DNA from: Aquibacillus albus
Lineage (GTDB): Bacteria > Bacillota > Bacilli > Bacillales > Amphibacillaceae
Assembly: GCF_016908325.1 (NCBI RefSeq)
Contig: NZ_JAFBDR010000004.1
Coordinates: 62,001-126,000 of the forward strand
Length of the DNA stretch: 64,000 nucleotides
Direction of reading: 5' to 3'
The notes below the pieces were generated by a model. The model saw only the letters and a list, made by a program, of their open reading frames with translations, had not been told where the DNA came from and searched no databases. The position numbers and the translations under genes were made by a program. This document shows positions 35,170-43,559 of this stretch, piece after piece. How positions within the stretch are numbered: position 1 is the first letter of the stretch; each line of letters starts with the position of its first letter.

Positions 35170-37176
35170 ATGGAAAAACTTATCTATGGTGTCGCATACT
35201 ACGACGAGTACATGTCGTATGATCGGCTGGAGAAAGATATCCAAATGATGAAAGATGCCGGCATTAATATGGTGCGGATTGCAGAATCCACTTGGAGCAC
35301 GCACGAGCCTCAAAATGGTGTGTTTGACTTTTCATCAGTTGATCGTGTACTAGATGCAATGCATGATGCAGGTATTCAAGTAATTGTCGGCACTCCAACC
35401 TATGCAGTTCCTACTTGGATGGTAAAAGAACATCCGGATGTACTAGCTGAAACCCCTGCAGGAAAAGGGAAATATGGTGCTAGACAGATTATGGATATTA
35501 CTCATCCAACGTACCTCTATTATGCTGAGCGAATAATTCGCAAGTTAATTAGTCGTGTGAAGGATCACCCTGCTGTGATTGGGTACCAAACGGACAATGA
35601 AACGAAACACTACAACACCGTTGGTCCTAATGTACAAGTTCAATTTGTAAAGTATATGAGAGAGAAATTTGAAACACTCGATAATATTAATAAAGCTTTC
35701 GGATTAGATTACTGGAGTAATAGAATTAACAGCTGGGAGGACTTCCCGTCTGTTGTTGGGACGATTAATGGCAGCTTAGGCTCCGAGTTTTCAAAATTCC
35801 AACGAAAGCTCGTGAAGGACTTCTTGGAATGGCAAGTGTCTATTGTTAATGAGTATAAGCATTCCGATCAATTCGTTACCCAAAATTTTGATTTTGAGTG
35901 GAGAGGGTATTCGTACGGGATTCAACCGGACGTTGATCATTTTGAGGCATCGAAAGCCTTTGATTATACCGGTGTTGATATTTATCATCCATCACAGGAT
36001 GATTTAACAGGGATTGAAATTTCCTTTGGCGGTGATGTTGCACGTTCTACAAAGGGGAAAAATTACTTTGTTTTAGAAACGGAAGCTCAAGCGTTTACCC
36101 ACTGGACACCCTACCCAGGTCAGTTACGCTTGCAAGCATTTAGCCATGTTGCCTCCGGTGCGAACATGGTAGCATATTGGCATTGGCATTCGATTCATAA
36201 TTCGCTAGAAACCTACTGGAAAGGGCTATTAAGTCACGACTTTGAACCGAATCCAGTTTATAACGAAGCAAAAACGATTGGGCGGGATTTTGCTAAGCTT
36301 TCTCCAAAACTAGTGAATGCCAAGAAAGACAACAAAGTGGCGATTCTAGTAAGCAATGAATCGTTAACAGCGATGGAATGGTTTAAATTTAATTTTACGA
36401 GCACGAAAAATTACAATGATATCATACGCTTAACGTATGATCAGTTATATAAAATGAACATAGAATGTGATTTTGTAAGTCCAATTAGCGAAAATATAGA
36501 TTCCTATGATCTGTTAATTGTTCCTGCGCTTTACACAGCATCAGACGAGCTGTTGAAGCAATTAAATACTTTCGTTGAAAATGGCGGTCACATCGTCTAT
36601 ACATTCAAGAGCGGATTCACCGATGAAAATGTAAAAGTACGAACTGCCCATCAGCCCGGAATCATTGATGAAGCTTGCGGCATCTATTACAACATGTTTG
36701 TTGAACCAAAAAATGTTTCCTTAAAAGATGACCCTTATCAGGTTGGAGAAGAAAATAATACAGTTGACACATGGATGGAGCTTGTAACTCCTACAACTGC
36801 TGAAGTGTTAGCCTACTATGACCATCCGCATTGGGGTAAATATGCAGCGATTACGAAAAACAACTTCGGAAAAGGCGTTGCAACTTATATCGCTTGTATT
36901 CCAAGTGAAGCAATTATGGCTAAAGTGCTAGAAAATGCGGTGAAGGATGCTGGATTATGGGGTGTTGATCAGGAATTGAGATTCCCACTCATCACGAAAA
37001 AAGGGACAAATCAAACGGGGAATACGATTCGTTATTACTTTAACTATTCAGATGACACACTATCTTTCACTTACCCGCACAGAAAAGCACAAGCGCTGTT
37101 GACTGATCAAGTAATCGATGACAACCAAGAAATAGAGATAGACCCATGGGGAATCATCATCTTAGAAGAACAATAG
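35170..37176 (+). CDS. Beta-galactosidase, glycoside hydrolase family 42
   Basis: A 668-residue GH42 enzyme. The TIM barrel begins YGVAYYDEYMSYDRLEKD and carries the acid/base Glu144 in QTDNETK and the nucleophile, probably Glu305, in LETEAQ. A trimerisation domain (residues about 395-600) and a short beta domain complete the typical length. GH42 enzymes cleave terminal beta-galactosides, sometimes alpha-arabinosides or beta-fucosides. No signal peptide, so it works on imported oligosaccharides. AGGAGGAATTGAATA precedes the ATG, and no neighbour shares its strand, so it is probably monocistronic. Two hairpins and an R1 repeat follow. Confidence 0.93.
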   Translation: MEKLIYGVAYYDEYMSYDRLEKDIQMMKDAGINMVRIAESTWSTHEPQNGVFDFSSVDRVLDAMHDAGIQVIVGTPTYAVPTWMVKEHPDVLAETPAGKGKYGARQIMDITHPTYLYYAERIIRKLISRVKDHPAVIGYQTDNETKHYNTVGPNVQVQFVKYMREKFETLDNINKAFGLDYWSNRINSWEDFPSVVGTINGSLGSEFSKFQRKLVKDFLEWQVSIVNEYKHSDQFVTQNFDFEWRGYSYGIQPDVDHFEASKAFDYTGVDIYHPSQDDLTGIEISFGGDVARSTKGKNYFVLETEAQAFTHWTPYPGQLRLQAFSHVASGANMVAYWHWHSIHNSLETYWKGLLSHDFEPNPVYNEAKTIGRDFAKLSPKLVNAKKDNKVAILVSNESLTAMEWFKFNFTSTKNYNDIIRLTYDQLYKMNIECDFVSPISENIDSYDLLIVPALYTASDELLKQLNTFVENGGHIVYTFKSGFTDENVKVRTAHQPGIIDEACGIYYNMFVEPKNVSLKDDPYQVGEENNTVDTWMELVTPTTAEVLAYYDHPHWGKYAAITKNNFGKGVATYIACIPSEAIMAKVLENAVKDAGLWGVDQELRFPLITKKGTNQTGNTIRYYFNYSDDTLSFTYPHRKAQALLTDQVIDDNQEIEIDPWGIIILEEQ

Positions 37177-37177
37177 C

Positions 37178-37204
37178 GGGACGGAGGGACAGGTCCCTCG
37201 TCCC
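37178..37204 (+). terminator. GC-rich hairpin after the GH42 gene
   Basis: GGGACGGAGGGAC pairs with GTCCCTCGTCCC except for one bulged base, directly after the stop codon. It has R1-like GGGACA words. Confidence 0.5.
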
Positions 37205-37258
37205 ACTCCGAATTAAGGATTGTTAGATAGGAACTTCTTCTTATAACGTAAGAACAGT

Positions 37259-37307
37259 AAGTAAAAACACTATTTTCCGCTTTTTGCGGAAAATAGTGTT
37301 TTTACTT
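37259..37307 (+). terminator. Perfect 22-bp hairpin between GH42 and topB
   Basis: AAGTAAAAACACTATTTTCCGC is followed by TTTTT and its exact complement. Both strands carry A/T tracts in the stem, so it can act as a bidirectional terminator for two convergent genes. Confidence 0.7.
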
Positions 37308-37378
37308 AACGGTGCTGTCACCACCCGAGTTTTGTCATATTTTGTCGAGGGACACGGAACCTGTCCCTCTGTCCCTTA
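37308..37378 (+). repeat. Dispersed intergenic repeat R1, copy 4
   Basis: Nearly identical to 6593-6660: GGTGCTGTCACCACCC, TTTTGTCATATTTTGTC, AGGGACA...TGTCCCT. It again ends exactly at a convergent stop codon (topB). Confidence 0.8.
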
Positions 37379-39553
37379 CTTCGACTTCAACTTTTCTAAT
37401 GCATCCGCTAAGGCGTTATTTTTAAATCCGTCATCCTGTTTCTTTAAATACTTGTTTACATCTTTTTTAGAGACTTTATTCTTTTGCTCGCGCTTTTTCC
37501 GTTCATTAAATGTGGATAGCTTTTCTCGATGGCCACACTTGCAGGTAAACATTTGGCCTTCTCCCTCTCCACGTAGTTCCAACTTTTTGCGGCATTTTGG
37601 GCATCTGGCATTGGTGACCTTTGCGATGTTTTTCTTTTCCCCACATGAACGATCCTGACAGACGAGCATTTTACCTTTTTTCCCATTCACTTCGAGCATT
37701 AACTTGCCACACTCTGGACACTTTGTTCCGGTGATATTGTCATGCTTAAATTTCGTTTCACTATTTTTGATATCGACAACGACTTTTTTCGCGTAGCTTT
37801 TCATTTCTTTAATAAAGGCGTCTTTATTTAACTTCCCTTCCGAAATGGCGGATAGCTTTTGTTCCCATTCTGCTGTTAGTACTGGCGATTTCAAATCAGC
37901 CGGAACTAGATCAAGCAGCTGCTTTCCTTTGGACGTAATAAAAATATGCTTCCCTCTTTTTTCGATATAGAAGGTGTTAAATAACTTTTCTATGATGTCG
38001 GCTCGCGTTGCAACGGTTCCAAGTCCACCTGTTTGGCTCAGGGTTTGAGCAAGTCCCTTATCCTTTTGCTCCATATATTTAGCCGGGTTTTCCATTGCCT
38101 GCAGCAGCTCCCCCTCGGTAAATCGAGCTGGTGGCTTTGTTTGCCCTTTTGTTAATTTAAGCTTTACTCCGTTAATTTTCGTATCTTTTTCGATTTTTGG
38201 AAGTACCTGATCCTTTTCATCCGCTGTTTCATCATCGATACGGTCATGATAGATTTCCTTCCAGCCCTGCTTGATTACATTTTTACCTTTGGCAGTAAAT
38301 GTCTCTTTTCCAATTTTGGCTGTTAATGTAATCTCCTCATACTCAAAGGCAGGAGAAAGTACAGCCAAGAATCGCTTGATAACGAGATCATAAATTTTTC
38401 GTTCCTTATCATTTAGCTCTGATAAATAAACCGGCTGCTCTGTTGGTATGATGGCATGGTGGTCCGAAACTTTATTATCATCAACAAACGCCTTGTTCGT
38501 CTTAATGCTTCGCTTCGCAATCGATGAAGCTACCTTTGCATACTGGTTAACACCACAAGCTTTCAGGCGATCCTTTAATGTCGGGACAATGTCCGTTGAT
38601 ATATATTTAGAATCCGTTCTTGGATAGGTTAAAACTTTGTGCTGCTCATAGAGTTTTTGCATGAGCGACAGTGTTTGTTTTCCTGAAAAACCAAATATGC
38701 GGTTAGCGTCCCGTTGAAGCTCTGTTAAATCATAAAGCTGCGGTGCAAAGCTCTTTTTATGTTTTTTATCGACTTCTGTAATAACAGCTGGCTGATTCGC
38801 CAATGCTTCTACTAGCTTTTCCGCTTTTTCCTTAGAAAAAATTCGCGTTTCATTATTCGCACCTCTCCAGGTTAACGAAAAGCCTTGATTCGTTTCTGCT
38901 TTCATCCCGTAAAAATCTTTTGGCCTAAAGCTTTTAATCTCTTCTTCTCTAGCTGCAATCATTGCAAGTGTCGGTGTTTGTACCCGTCCACTAGATAGCT
39001 GGGCATTAAATTTCGTCGTTAATGCCCGAGTGGCATTTAAGCCGACATACCAATCTGCTTCAGAGCGAGCAACAGCAGAGGCATATAAATTTTCATAACG
39101 TTTGCCCGGCTTTAAATGTTGGAAACCGTCTTTGATTGCTTTATCCGTGACAGACGAAATCCACAGTCGCTTCACTGGCTTTTTCACGCGGGTTTTTTCA
39201 ATAATCCAACGTGCCACAAGCTCCCCTTCACGGCCGGCATCGGTTGCAATAACAATATCTTGCACGTCTTTCCGATTTAATTGTGTTTTAACAGTATTGA
39301 ATTGCTTGCCTGTTTTTTTAATGACGACAAGCTTTAGGTGAGCTGGAAGCATCGGCAAGTCTTCAAGCTTCCATGTCTTATATTTATCATCATAAACCTC
39401 TGGATCTGCCAGGGTAACTAAGTGCCCGAGCGCCCAAGTAACGATATATTTAGAGCCTTCAAAAAAGCCATTTCCTTTTTTATTACATTGTAGAACTTTG
39501 GCAATATCTCTTCCGACTGAAGGCTTTTCAGCTAAAACTACGGTTTTACTCAT
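37376..39553 (-). CDS. topB: DNA topoisomerase III
   Basis: A 725-residue type IA topoisomerase. The N-terminal TOPRIM domain (MSKTVVLAEKPSVGRDIAKVL, IVIATDAGREGELVARWI) and the catalytic Tyr in TYPRTDSKYIST (about residue 309) are intact. Lys-rich text and two Cys4-type zinc-ribbon segments (CPECGKL, CPKCRKK) close the protein. It relaxes negative supercoils and decatenates DNA, acting with RecQ-like helicases. Length matches Bacillus TopB. The start has AAAGGAATGGAATAA upstream. It is alone on its transcript, ends in an R1 repeat, and has no link with the sugar genes around it. Confidence 0.95.
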   Translation of the reverse strand: MSKTVVLAEKPSVGRDIAKVLQCNKKGNGFFEGSKYIVTWALGHLVTLADPEVYDDKYKTWKLEDLPMLPAHLKLVVIKKTGKQFNTVKTQLNRKDVQDIVIATDAGREGELVARWIIEKTRVKKPVKRLWISSVTDKAIKDGFQHLKPGKRYENLYASAVARSEADWYVGLNATRALTTKFNAQLSSGRVQTPTLAMIAAREEEIKSFRPKDFYGMKAETNQGFSLTWRGANNETRIFSKEKAEKLVEALANQPAVITEVDKKHKKSFAPQLYDLTELQRDANRIFGFSGKQTLSLMQKLYEQHKVLTYPRTDSKYISTDIVPTLKDRLKACGVNQYAKVASSIAKRSIKTNKAFVDDNKVSDHHAIIPTEQPVYLSELNDKERKIYDLVIKRFLAVLSPAFEYEEITLTAKIGKETFTAKGKNVIKQGWKEIYHDRIDDETADEKDQVLPKIEKDTKINGVKLKLTKGQTKPPARFTEGELLQAMENPAKYMEQKDKGLAQTLSQTGGLGTVATRADIIEKLFNTFYIEKRGKHIFITSKGKQLLDLVPADLKSPVLTAEWEQKLSAISEGKLNKDAFIKEMKSYAKKVVVDIKNSETKFKHDNITGTKCPECGKLMLEVNGKKGKMLVCQDRSCGEKKNIAKVTNARCPKCRKKLELRGEGEGQMFTCKCGHREKLSTFNERKKREQKNKVSKKDVNKYLKKQDDGFKNNALADALEKLKSK

Positions 39554-39635
39554 TTATTCCATTCCTTTCGAAAGCTACTCCCTCCACTTTAACACACCTT
39601 CTACTTGAAAATGAAACAAATCCCCACCATAAGAG

Positions 39636-39680
39636 AACCGACAAAATCTGACAAAATCCGGTTGGTGACAGACACCATCA
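39636..39680 (-). repeat. Dispersed intergenic repeat R1, copy 5 (reverse, short)
   Basis: GACAAAATCTGACAAAATCCGG followed by GGTGACAGACACC is the reverse complement of the R1 core. It lies between topB and the nitroreductase gene. A further fragment, GGTGGTGACAGGCATC, lies at about 43775-43796 before the LtaS stop. Confidence 0.6.
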
Positions 39681-40262
39681 ATACGCAGTGTCAGAATTCA
39701 CCCATACTGTTTTCTCTTCAAAAGAAATCCTTGGACTTTCTGTTTTACTGATGTCTGGATACCCGATATAAACGAAGCCTAGAACTTGAGAATCTCCTGA
39801 TAAACCAAATAATTTTTTCATTTTCGGATGGTAGCATGGATTTCCTGTTCGCCAAATAGCCCCAAGCCCTAAGGCATGAGCTGCAAGTAACATATTTTGT
39901 ATCGCTGCATTAACAGCTCCAATTTCTTCAACCGGTACCACTTTTGGATTATCTGATGGTACAACAGCCACTGCAATAATAAGAGGAGCGCGAAATGCTT
40001 TATTCTCCTGCTTCTTGAGTATGAGCTGGTTTTCCTCTTCTGTCGGATCTTCCATTTTTTCTTTTGCTATTTCTGCTAACGTTCTTCCCAATGGTCGTCT
40101 GCCCTCTTTTGTTAAAACAAAAAATTTCCACGGTTCCGTATGGTAGTGATTCGGAGCCCATGTTGCAGCTTCTAATAGCTTTTTAATTGTTCCCTCATCA
40201 ATAGGGTCAGGTTTAACCTTTCCAATACTTCTTCTACTTTGTATTGCTTCAAATACATCCAT
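39678..40262 (-). CDS. Nitroreductase-family flavoprotein
   Basis: A 194-residue FMN-dependent oxidoreductase of the nitroreductase superfamily (YdjA-like short form). The N-terminal SRRSIGKVKPDPIDEGTIKKL and APNHYHTEPWKFFVL hold the flavin-phosphate and ring contacts, and ALGLGAIWRTG is near the C terminus. It likely reduces a quinone, nitro compound or flavin using NAD(P)H. GAGGTTGAAAAAT favours the ATG at 40262 over the longer frame to 40316. The small zinc-ribbon gene and the Fur-regulated encapsulin locus lie upstream, so an iron or ferric reductase function is possible but not shown. Confidence 0.88.
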   Translation of the reverse strand: MDVFEAIQSRRSIGKVKPDPIDEGTIKKLLEAATWAPNHYHTEPWKFFVLTKEGRRPLGRTLAEIAKEKMEDPTEEENQLILKKQENKAFRAPLIIAVAVVPSDNPKVVPVEEIGAVNAAIQNMLLAAHALGLGAIWRTGNPCYHPKMKKLFGLSGDSQVLGFVYIGYPDISKTESPRISFEEKTVWVNSDTAY

Positions 40263-40324
40263 ATTTTTCAACCTCTTTTTTAACTCTATTATAATGAACC
40301 TATAGATTAACTCCACATCATTTT

Positions 40325-40432
40325 TTAATTGTGATTATTTTCAATATCATACACCTCACAGCAAGGGCATTGATAGTTATTGTTTAGATATTCCTCATCT
40401 TGAAATATGTACCCGCACCAATAACAAATCAT
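40325..40432 (-). CDS. 35-residue zinc-ribbon-like small protein
   Basis: A short frame reading MICYWCGYIFQDEEYLN, then QCPCCEVYDIENNHN. Two pairs of cysteines (CYWC and CPCC) about 20 residues apart form a minimal zinc- or iron-binding ribbon. AAGGAGGGAATGA lies at the right distance before the second ATG at 40432. It is 62 bases upstream of the nitroreductase on the same strand. No family name comes to mind. Support is the strong ribosome site plus the Cys pattern; conservation in related genomes would settle it. Confidence 0.6.
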   Translation of the reverse strand: MICYWCGYIFQDEEYLNNNYQCPCCEVYDIENNHN

Positions 40433-40481
40433 TCATTCCCTCCTTCAAATGTTTTCCTAAAATGGACTAGGTGTAAGTGAA

Positions 40482-40551
40482 AGCTTAGCAGGAACCCGAA
40501 GGCAATAAATTTTTAAAGGGGGTTGAGTGAAAGTATTCGGGCTCCAGCTAG
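40482..40551. other. Imperfect inverted repeat before the encapsulin Fur boxes
   Basis: AGCAGGAACCCGAA faces TTCGGGCTCCAGCT about 40 bases later, with GTGAAAG words beside both arms. The role is unknown. The gap 40433-40772 also holds the two Fur boxes and no other gene. Confidence 0.35.
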
Positions 40552-40556
40552 TGAAA

Positions 40557-40616
40557 TATAATGAGAATGATTATCATTATCTGTTATTAAGTATAAGTGA
40601 TAACTATTCTCATTGT
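40557..40616 (+). promoter_or_regulatory. Two Fur boxes and -10 element of the IMEF-encapsulin operon
   Basis: ATGAGAATGATTATCATTAT at 40561-40580 is almost the ideal Fur box (GATAATGATAATCATTATC). A second, AAGTGATAACTATTCTCATT, follows at about 40594. TATAAT at 40557-40562 overlaps the first, so Fur-Fe(II) would block transcription under iron sufficiency, or the operon is tuned to iron in some other way. Confidence 0.75.
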
Positions 40617-40772
40617 CAAACTCCTATCTAGATAAACCGTTTTGAAGGTTACCCCTCACTCTTTTTTGAATAATTTGTTTTATTCTTATAAAAATTTGGT
40701 CAAAATTAATAATATGTTTCGTTTATCTATTAAAACCGCGCCTGATTATCAAATAGAAAGGAAAAGTGACAT

Positions 40773-41384
40773 ATGGCCAACTCCTTTACGGAATTAAATG
40801 AGATATTTTTGAGAACGAGAGAGAATATTCACGATTTTATGGCTATTTTAACGCCACGTATCGAAAACGCTAAAGATGATCATGAACGTCTTTATTACCA
40901 CCATATTTATGAAGAAGAGGAACAACGGCTGGATCGATTAAATGCATTAATTCCTAAGCTGGATTACTTTATCGACAACGACAATGCTAGATCAGCTGAT
41001 AATTTCGATTTTATACATATACTGCAGGATATTAGTCTTGAAAAGTTTGGATTACATAATTTCTTAGAACACCTTGACTTAGCTTTGTTTACATTTAAAG
41101 ATACAGAGCATGCAGAAAATTTAACTCGGATGCGAAATTCCACGGATACAGATTACCAAACAATAAAAGTCATTTTATCTGATCTGAATGATACGTTTGA
41201 TGGGGCTGCATCCGCACCAGGTTCCGTACCGACTGATGAAAAAGAAGATGTGAATCAACAATTAAAAATTGAAAAATATATAACAAATGATCGTGAAGAA
41301 ACAACATTTTACGAAAATAAACCCACGAAACAATTAACCGTTGGTAGCCTAAAAAATAATGGGAGGATTTTAATAGATGAATAA
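40773..41384 (+). CDS. IMEF-type iron-mineralising encapsulin cargo protein
   Basis: A 203-residue protein. The first 140 residues are a ferritin-like helical region rich in Glu, Asp and His (EEEEQRLDRL, HHIYEE, FLEHLDLALF), like the iron-mineralising encapsulin-associated Firmicute (IMEF) cargo. A flexible acidic linker leads to the targeting peptide LTVGSLK (residues 188-194) that docks cargo inside the shell, followed by a short tail. The function is Fe(II) oxidation and mineral formation within the compartment. AAGGAAAAGTGACAT precedes the ATG; two Fur boxes lie upstream. Its end overlaps the shell gene by eight bases. Size and gene order match described IMEF systems in Bacillaceae. Confidence 0.9.
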   Translation: MANSFTELNEIFLRTRENIHDFMAILTPRIENAKDDHERLYYHHIYEEEEQRLDRLNALIPKLDYFIDNDNARSADNFDFIHILQDISLEKFGLHNFLEHLDLALFTFKDTEHAENLTRMRNSTDTDYQTIKVILSDLNDTFDGAASAPGSVPTDEKEDVNQQLKIEKYITNDREETTFYENKPTKQLTVGSLKNNGRILIDE

Positions 41385-42225
41385 AGTACAACAATATCAT
41401 GATGCGCCATTATCGGAAAAAGAATGGGAGAGACTGGAAGAAGTTGTCATTGAAAACGCTCGTAGAAACTTAATCGGAAGACGCTTTATAGATATTTATG
41501 GTCCATTGGGACAAGGGGTTCAATCGGTAATCAATGACGTTTTTGATGAAACAGGCAGAGGACAGCTAAGTTTTCATGGAGAAGAACTGGAAACATCTAA
41601 TTCCACCAAACGGATCCATTTAACGATTCCATTGTTATATAAAGATTTCACCTTGTTTTGGCGTGATTTAGAGCAAGCAAGAGCGTTAGATATCCCGATT
41701 GATTTTTCTCAAGCTGCTAATGCTGTCACGCAATGCGCACTGTTAGAAGATGATCTAATCTTTAATGGATCAACCGAATTTAATATATCTGGACTGTCTA
41801 ACGTAAAAGGACACTTGTCTCATATTCGCTCGGATTGGATGAAATCAGGAAATGCATTTAACGACATTGTTGAGGGACGAAATAAACTGCTGCAAATGGG
41901 ACATAGTGGACCATATGCCTTAGTATTATCTCCTGACCTCTATGCACTGCTTCACCGGGTTCACCAAGGGACAAATGTGCTTGAGATTGAACATGTTCGT
42001 GAACTAGTCACAGATGGTGTTTTCCAGTCCCCAGTATTAAAAGGGCAAACTGGTTTGTTAGTTGCAACAGGAAGGCATAATCTGGATTTAGCTATTGCTG
42101 AAGATATGGAAACAGCCTATATGGACAGTGAGCAAATGAACCATTTATTTAGAATATATGAATGTATTGTACCTAGAATTAAACGTCCGAGTGCTATTTG
42201 CACATTAGAGAATCCCAATGAGTAA
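41377..42225 (+). CDS. Encapsulin shell protein (linocin M18 family)
   Basis: A 282-residue HK97-fold protein that self-assembles into a protein nanocompartment. Family marks are LSEKEWERLEEVVIENARRNL at the start, RRFIDIYGPLGQGVQ, ALLEDDLIFNG, GPYALVLSP and a C-terminal AICTLENP. With IMEF-type cargo, shells of this class are known to be large T=4 particles. The ribosome site GGGAGGATTTTAATAG is inside the end of the cargo gene, so cargo and shell are translationally coupled. The following terminator closes the two-gene operon. The shell recognises the LTVGSL-type peptides on cargo and ferredoxin. Confidence 0.95.
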   Translation: MNKVQQYHDAPLSEKEWERLEEVVIENARRNLIGRRFIDIYGPLGQGVQSVINDVFDETGRGQLSFHGEELETSNSTKRIHLTIPLLYKDFTLFWRDLEQARALDIPIDFSQAANAVTQCALLEDDLIFNGSTEFNISGLSNVKGHLSHIRSDWMKSGNAFNDIVEGRNKLLQMGHSGPYALVLSPDLYALLHRVHQGTNVLEIEHVRELVTDGVFQSPVLKGQTGLLVATGRHNLDLAIAEDMETAYMDSEQMNHLFRIYECIVPRIKRPSAICTLENPNE

Positions 42226-42267
42226 ATTGAAACAAAAATTATCCAAACTTTAACACAGTTAATCAAA

Positions 42268-42319
42268 AAAGAGCCAAAACGGAGGATTATCAACTGAAAA
42301 TCCTTTGCTTTGGCTCTTT
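42268..42319 (+). terminator. Terminator after the encapsulin gene
   Basis: A 21-base stem (AAAGAGCCAAAACGGAGGATT and near complement, two mismatches) with a 10-base loop downstream of the shell gene. Confidence 0.8.
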
Positions 42320-42350
42320 AAAGTTACAAGTATTTAATTCGATTAGTATG

Positions 42351-42560
42351 TGTTCAAAAAGTCGGTAAATTAGAAGCAAGCAGGTCGAGGCGGCGAAGCT
42401 TCTGAGGACCGGACTTGCACAGGATGTGCTGACTTCTACGTTGTGCACAGGACGTGCACGTTCTTAGTAGAAGCTCCTCTGATGCTGTTCCCTACATGAG
42501 GACCGGAAGAACGAGCCAACAAAGAGATGCGCCGCTTATCATTTAGTGACTTTTTGACAT
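42351..42560 (+). repeat. Repeat R2, copy 1: MITE-like element with terminal inverted repeats
   Basis: The ends TGTTCAAAAAGTCGGTAAAT and ATTTAGTGACTTTTTGACAT are inverted repeats (TCAAAAAGTCNNTAAAT core). The 210-base interior has no ORF but includes GAGGCGGCGAAGCTTCTGAG and TGCACAGGA repeats. The interior recurs in reverse near 50430. It looks like a small non-autonomous mobile element. Confidence 0.65.
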
Positions 42561-42566
42561 CCTCGG

Positions 42567-43040
42567 TTATGCTATTTTAAAGACCTTATCTTCACTCTTC
42601 GTTAATAACTTAATATTCACATCGTTTAAGTTTTCTACATTTTTATACCCTATATCATCAATGACAAGCTTAGCTTCTTCTACAAAAGGCTTCGTATATG
42701 CCCCTTGGTCTGCTTGACATAATCGCTTTAAGTAATTTACTTTTTCATTAATTTTAATTTCCCGGTAGTATTCATTCTTAATATCTTGAATTCGTTTATG
42801 AACCGGTGATTTAATTGAACGAATGTCATCCACATGAACGATCATTTTCGTACAATTATCTGTGATGAAACAAATCGTATAAAACGTTGAACCTGAATAA
42901 TCAATATTTGTAAAAACTGGAAATTGGAAGCTTTCCCCAGACCGAAGTTGAATTTCTTCAGCTTCAATCACCCCACCAATTTTCCGCTCATTTGAAATAA
43001 CTGTGTAAAAATCATAGTAACCGTTAATTTGATTTCCCAT
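42567..43040 (-). CDS. Fur-box-controlled protein of unknown function in the encapsulin locus
   Basis: A 157-residue soluble protein (MGNQINGYYDFYTVIS at the start, IEAEEIQLRSGESFQFPVFT, then a charged helical half with IQDIKNEYYREIKINEKVNYL). I do not recognise a family. There is no signal peptide, no membrane segment and no LTVGSL-type encapsulation peptide. GGAGGGGCGGAAA supports the ATG at 43040. A strong Fur box pair lies just upstream, and it sits between shell and ferredoxin genes on the ferredoxin strand, so an iron-linked accessory role such as regulating or loading the compartment is plausible. This is inference. Confidence 0.75.
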   Translation of the reverse strand: MGNQINGYYDFYTVISNERKIGGVIEAEEIQLRSGESFQFPVFTNIDYSGSTFYTICFITDNCTKMIVHVDDIRSIKSPVHKRIQDIKNEYYREIKINEKVNYLKRLCQADQGAYTKPFVEEAKLVIDDIGYKNVENLNDVNIKLLTKSEDKVFKIA

Positions 43041-43062
43041 TTTCCGCCCCTCCACGAATTCA

Positions 43063-43106
43063 ATGAGAACGAATCTCATTATCATTGATATTGATTCTCA
43101 TTCTAT
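43063..43106 (-). promoter_or_regulatory. Overlapping Fur boxes upstream of the unknown gene
   Basis: On the minus strand TGAGAATCAATATCAATGAT and TGATAATGAGATTCGTTCTC both match the Fur inverted-repeat pattern. The site lies between the ferredoxin stop and the start of the 157-residue protein. Confidence 0.7.
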
Positions 43107-43181
43107 ATGAAAATCAATAAATCGTCAATGGAAAATTCTGAAAACAAAATAACTATGATTATACCCAGCTATTTTTTTATA

Positions 43182-43559
43182 TTACCTTCCCTTCACCACT
43201 GCCTGACAGGCCAAGCGGTAGCCTTGATTCAATTTGGTTTCTAGTTTTTTATCCTCTTGTATCGTAGGTTCCCTTAAACATTCCATCCCGTTTAACACTT
43301 TGACCATACACTTTCCACACGTTCCTTTTTTACACTTAAAGGAAAGCATTTGGTCTTGATTAAGTGCTGTATCAAGCAGTGTTTGATTTGCTTTAGGAAT
43401 AACTTTATAAACGCTATTATTTTGTAACACCTTAATACTTGGGACCGGCTTTTTTCTTTTCATAACTTTTGTCGGCCCTTTCTCAACTGCTGTTACATTC
43501 ACTGAAGGTTTGGCTGGACGTTCTTTTAAAGAGCCAACTGTTAATCGACGTGTATCCAT
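43182..43559 (-). CDS. 2Fe-2S ferredoxin with encapsulin targeting peptide
   Basis: A 125-residue protein starting MDTRRLTVGSLKERPAKP. LTVGSLK at residues 6-12 is the same word as in the IMEF cargo C terminus, so this ferredoxin is expected to be packaged in the encapsulin. A basic, disordered linker follows, then a 2Fe-2S domain with Cys76, Cys81 and Cys84 (CKKGTCGKC) and Cys118 in LACQ. In described IMEF systems an encapsulated ferredoxin reduces stored Fe(III) to release Fe(II). AGGTGG precedes the ATG at 43559 in the right place; the longer frame to 43604 is not needed. It lies about 1 kb from the shell gene on the opposite strand. Confidence 0.9.
   Translation of the reverse strand: MDTRRLTVGSLKERPAKPSVNVTAVEKGPTKVMKRKKPVPSIKVLQNNSVYKVIPKANQTLLDTALNQDQMLSFKCKKGTCGKCMVKVLNGMECLREPTIQEDKKLETKLNQGYRLACQAVVKGR

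Noticed and set aside
40561-40616. Mn-responsive MntR or Zur box instead of Fur
   Set aside because: The GAGAATGATTATCATTAT pattern and the iron-storage gene downstream fit Fur better; Zur and MntR consensus sequences differ.
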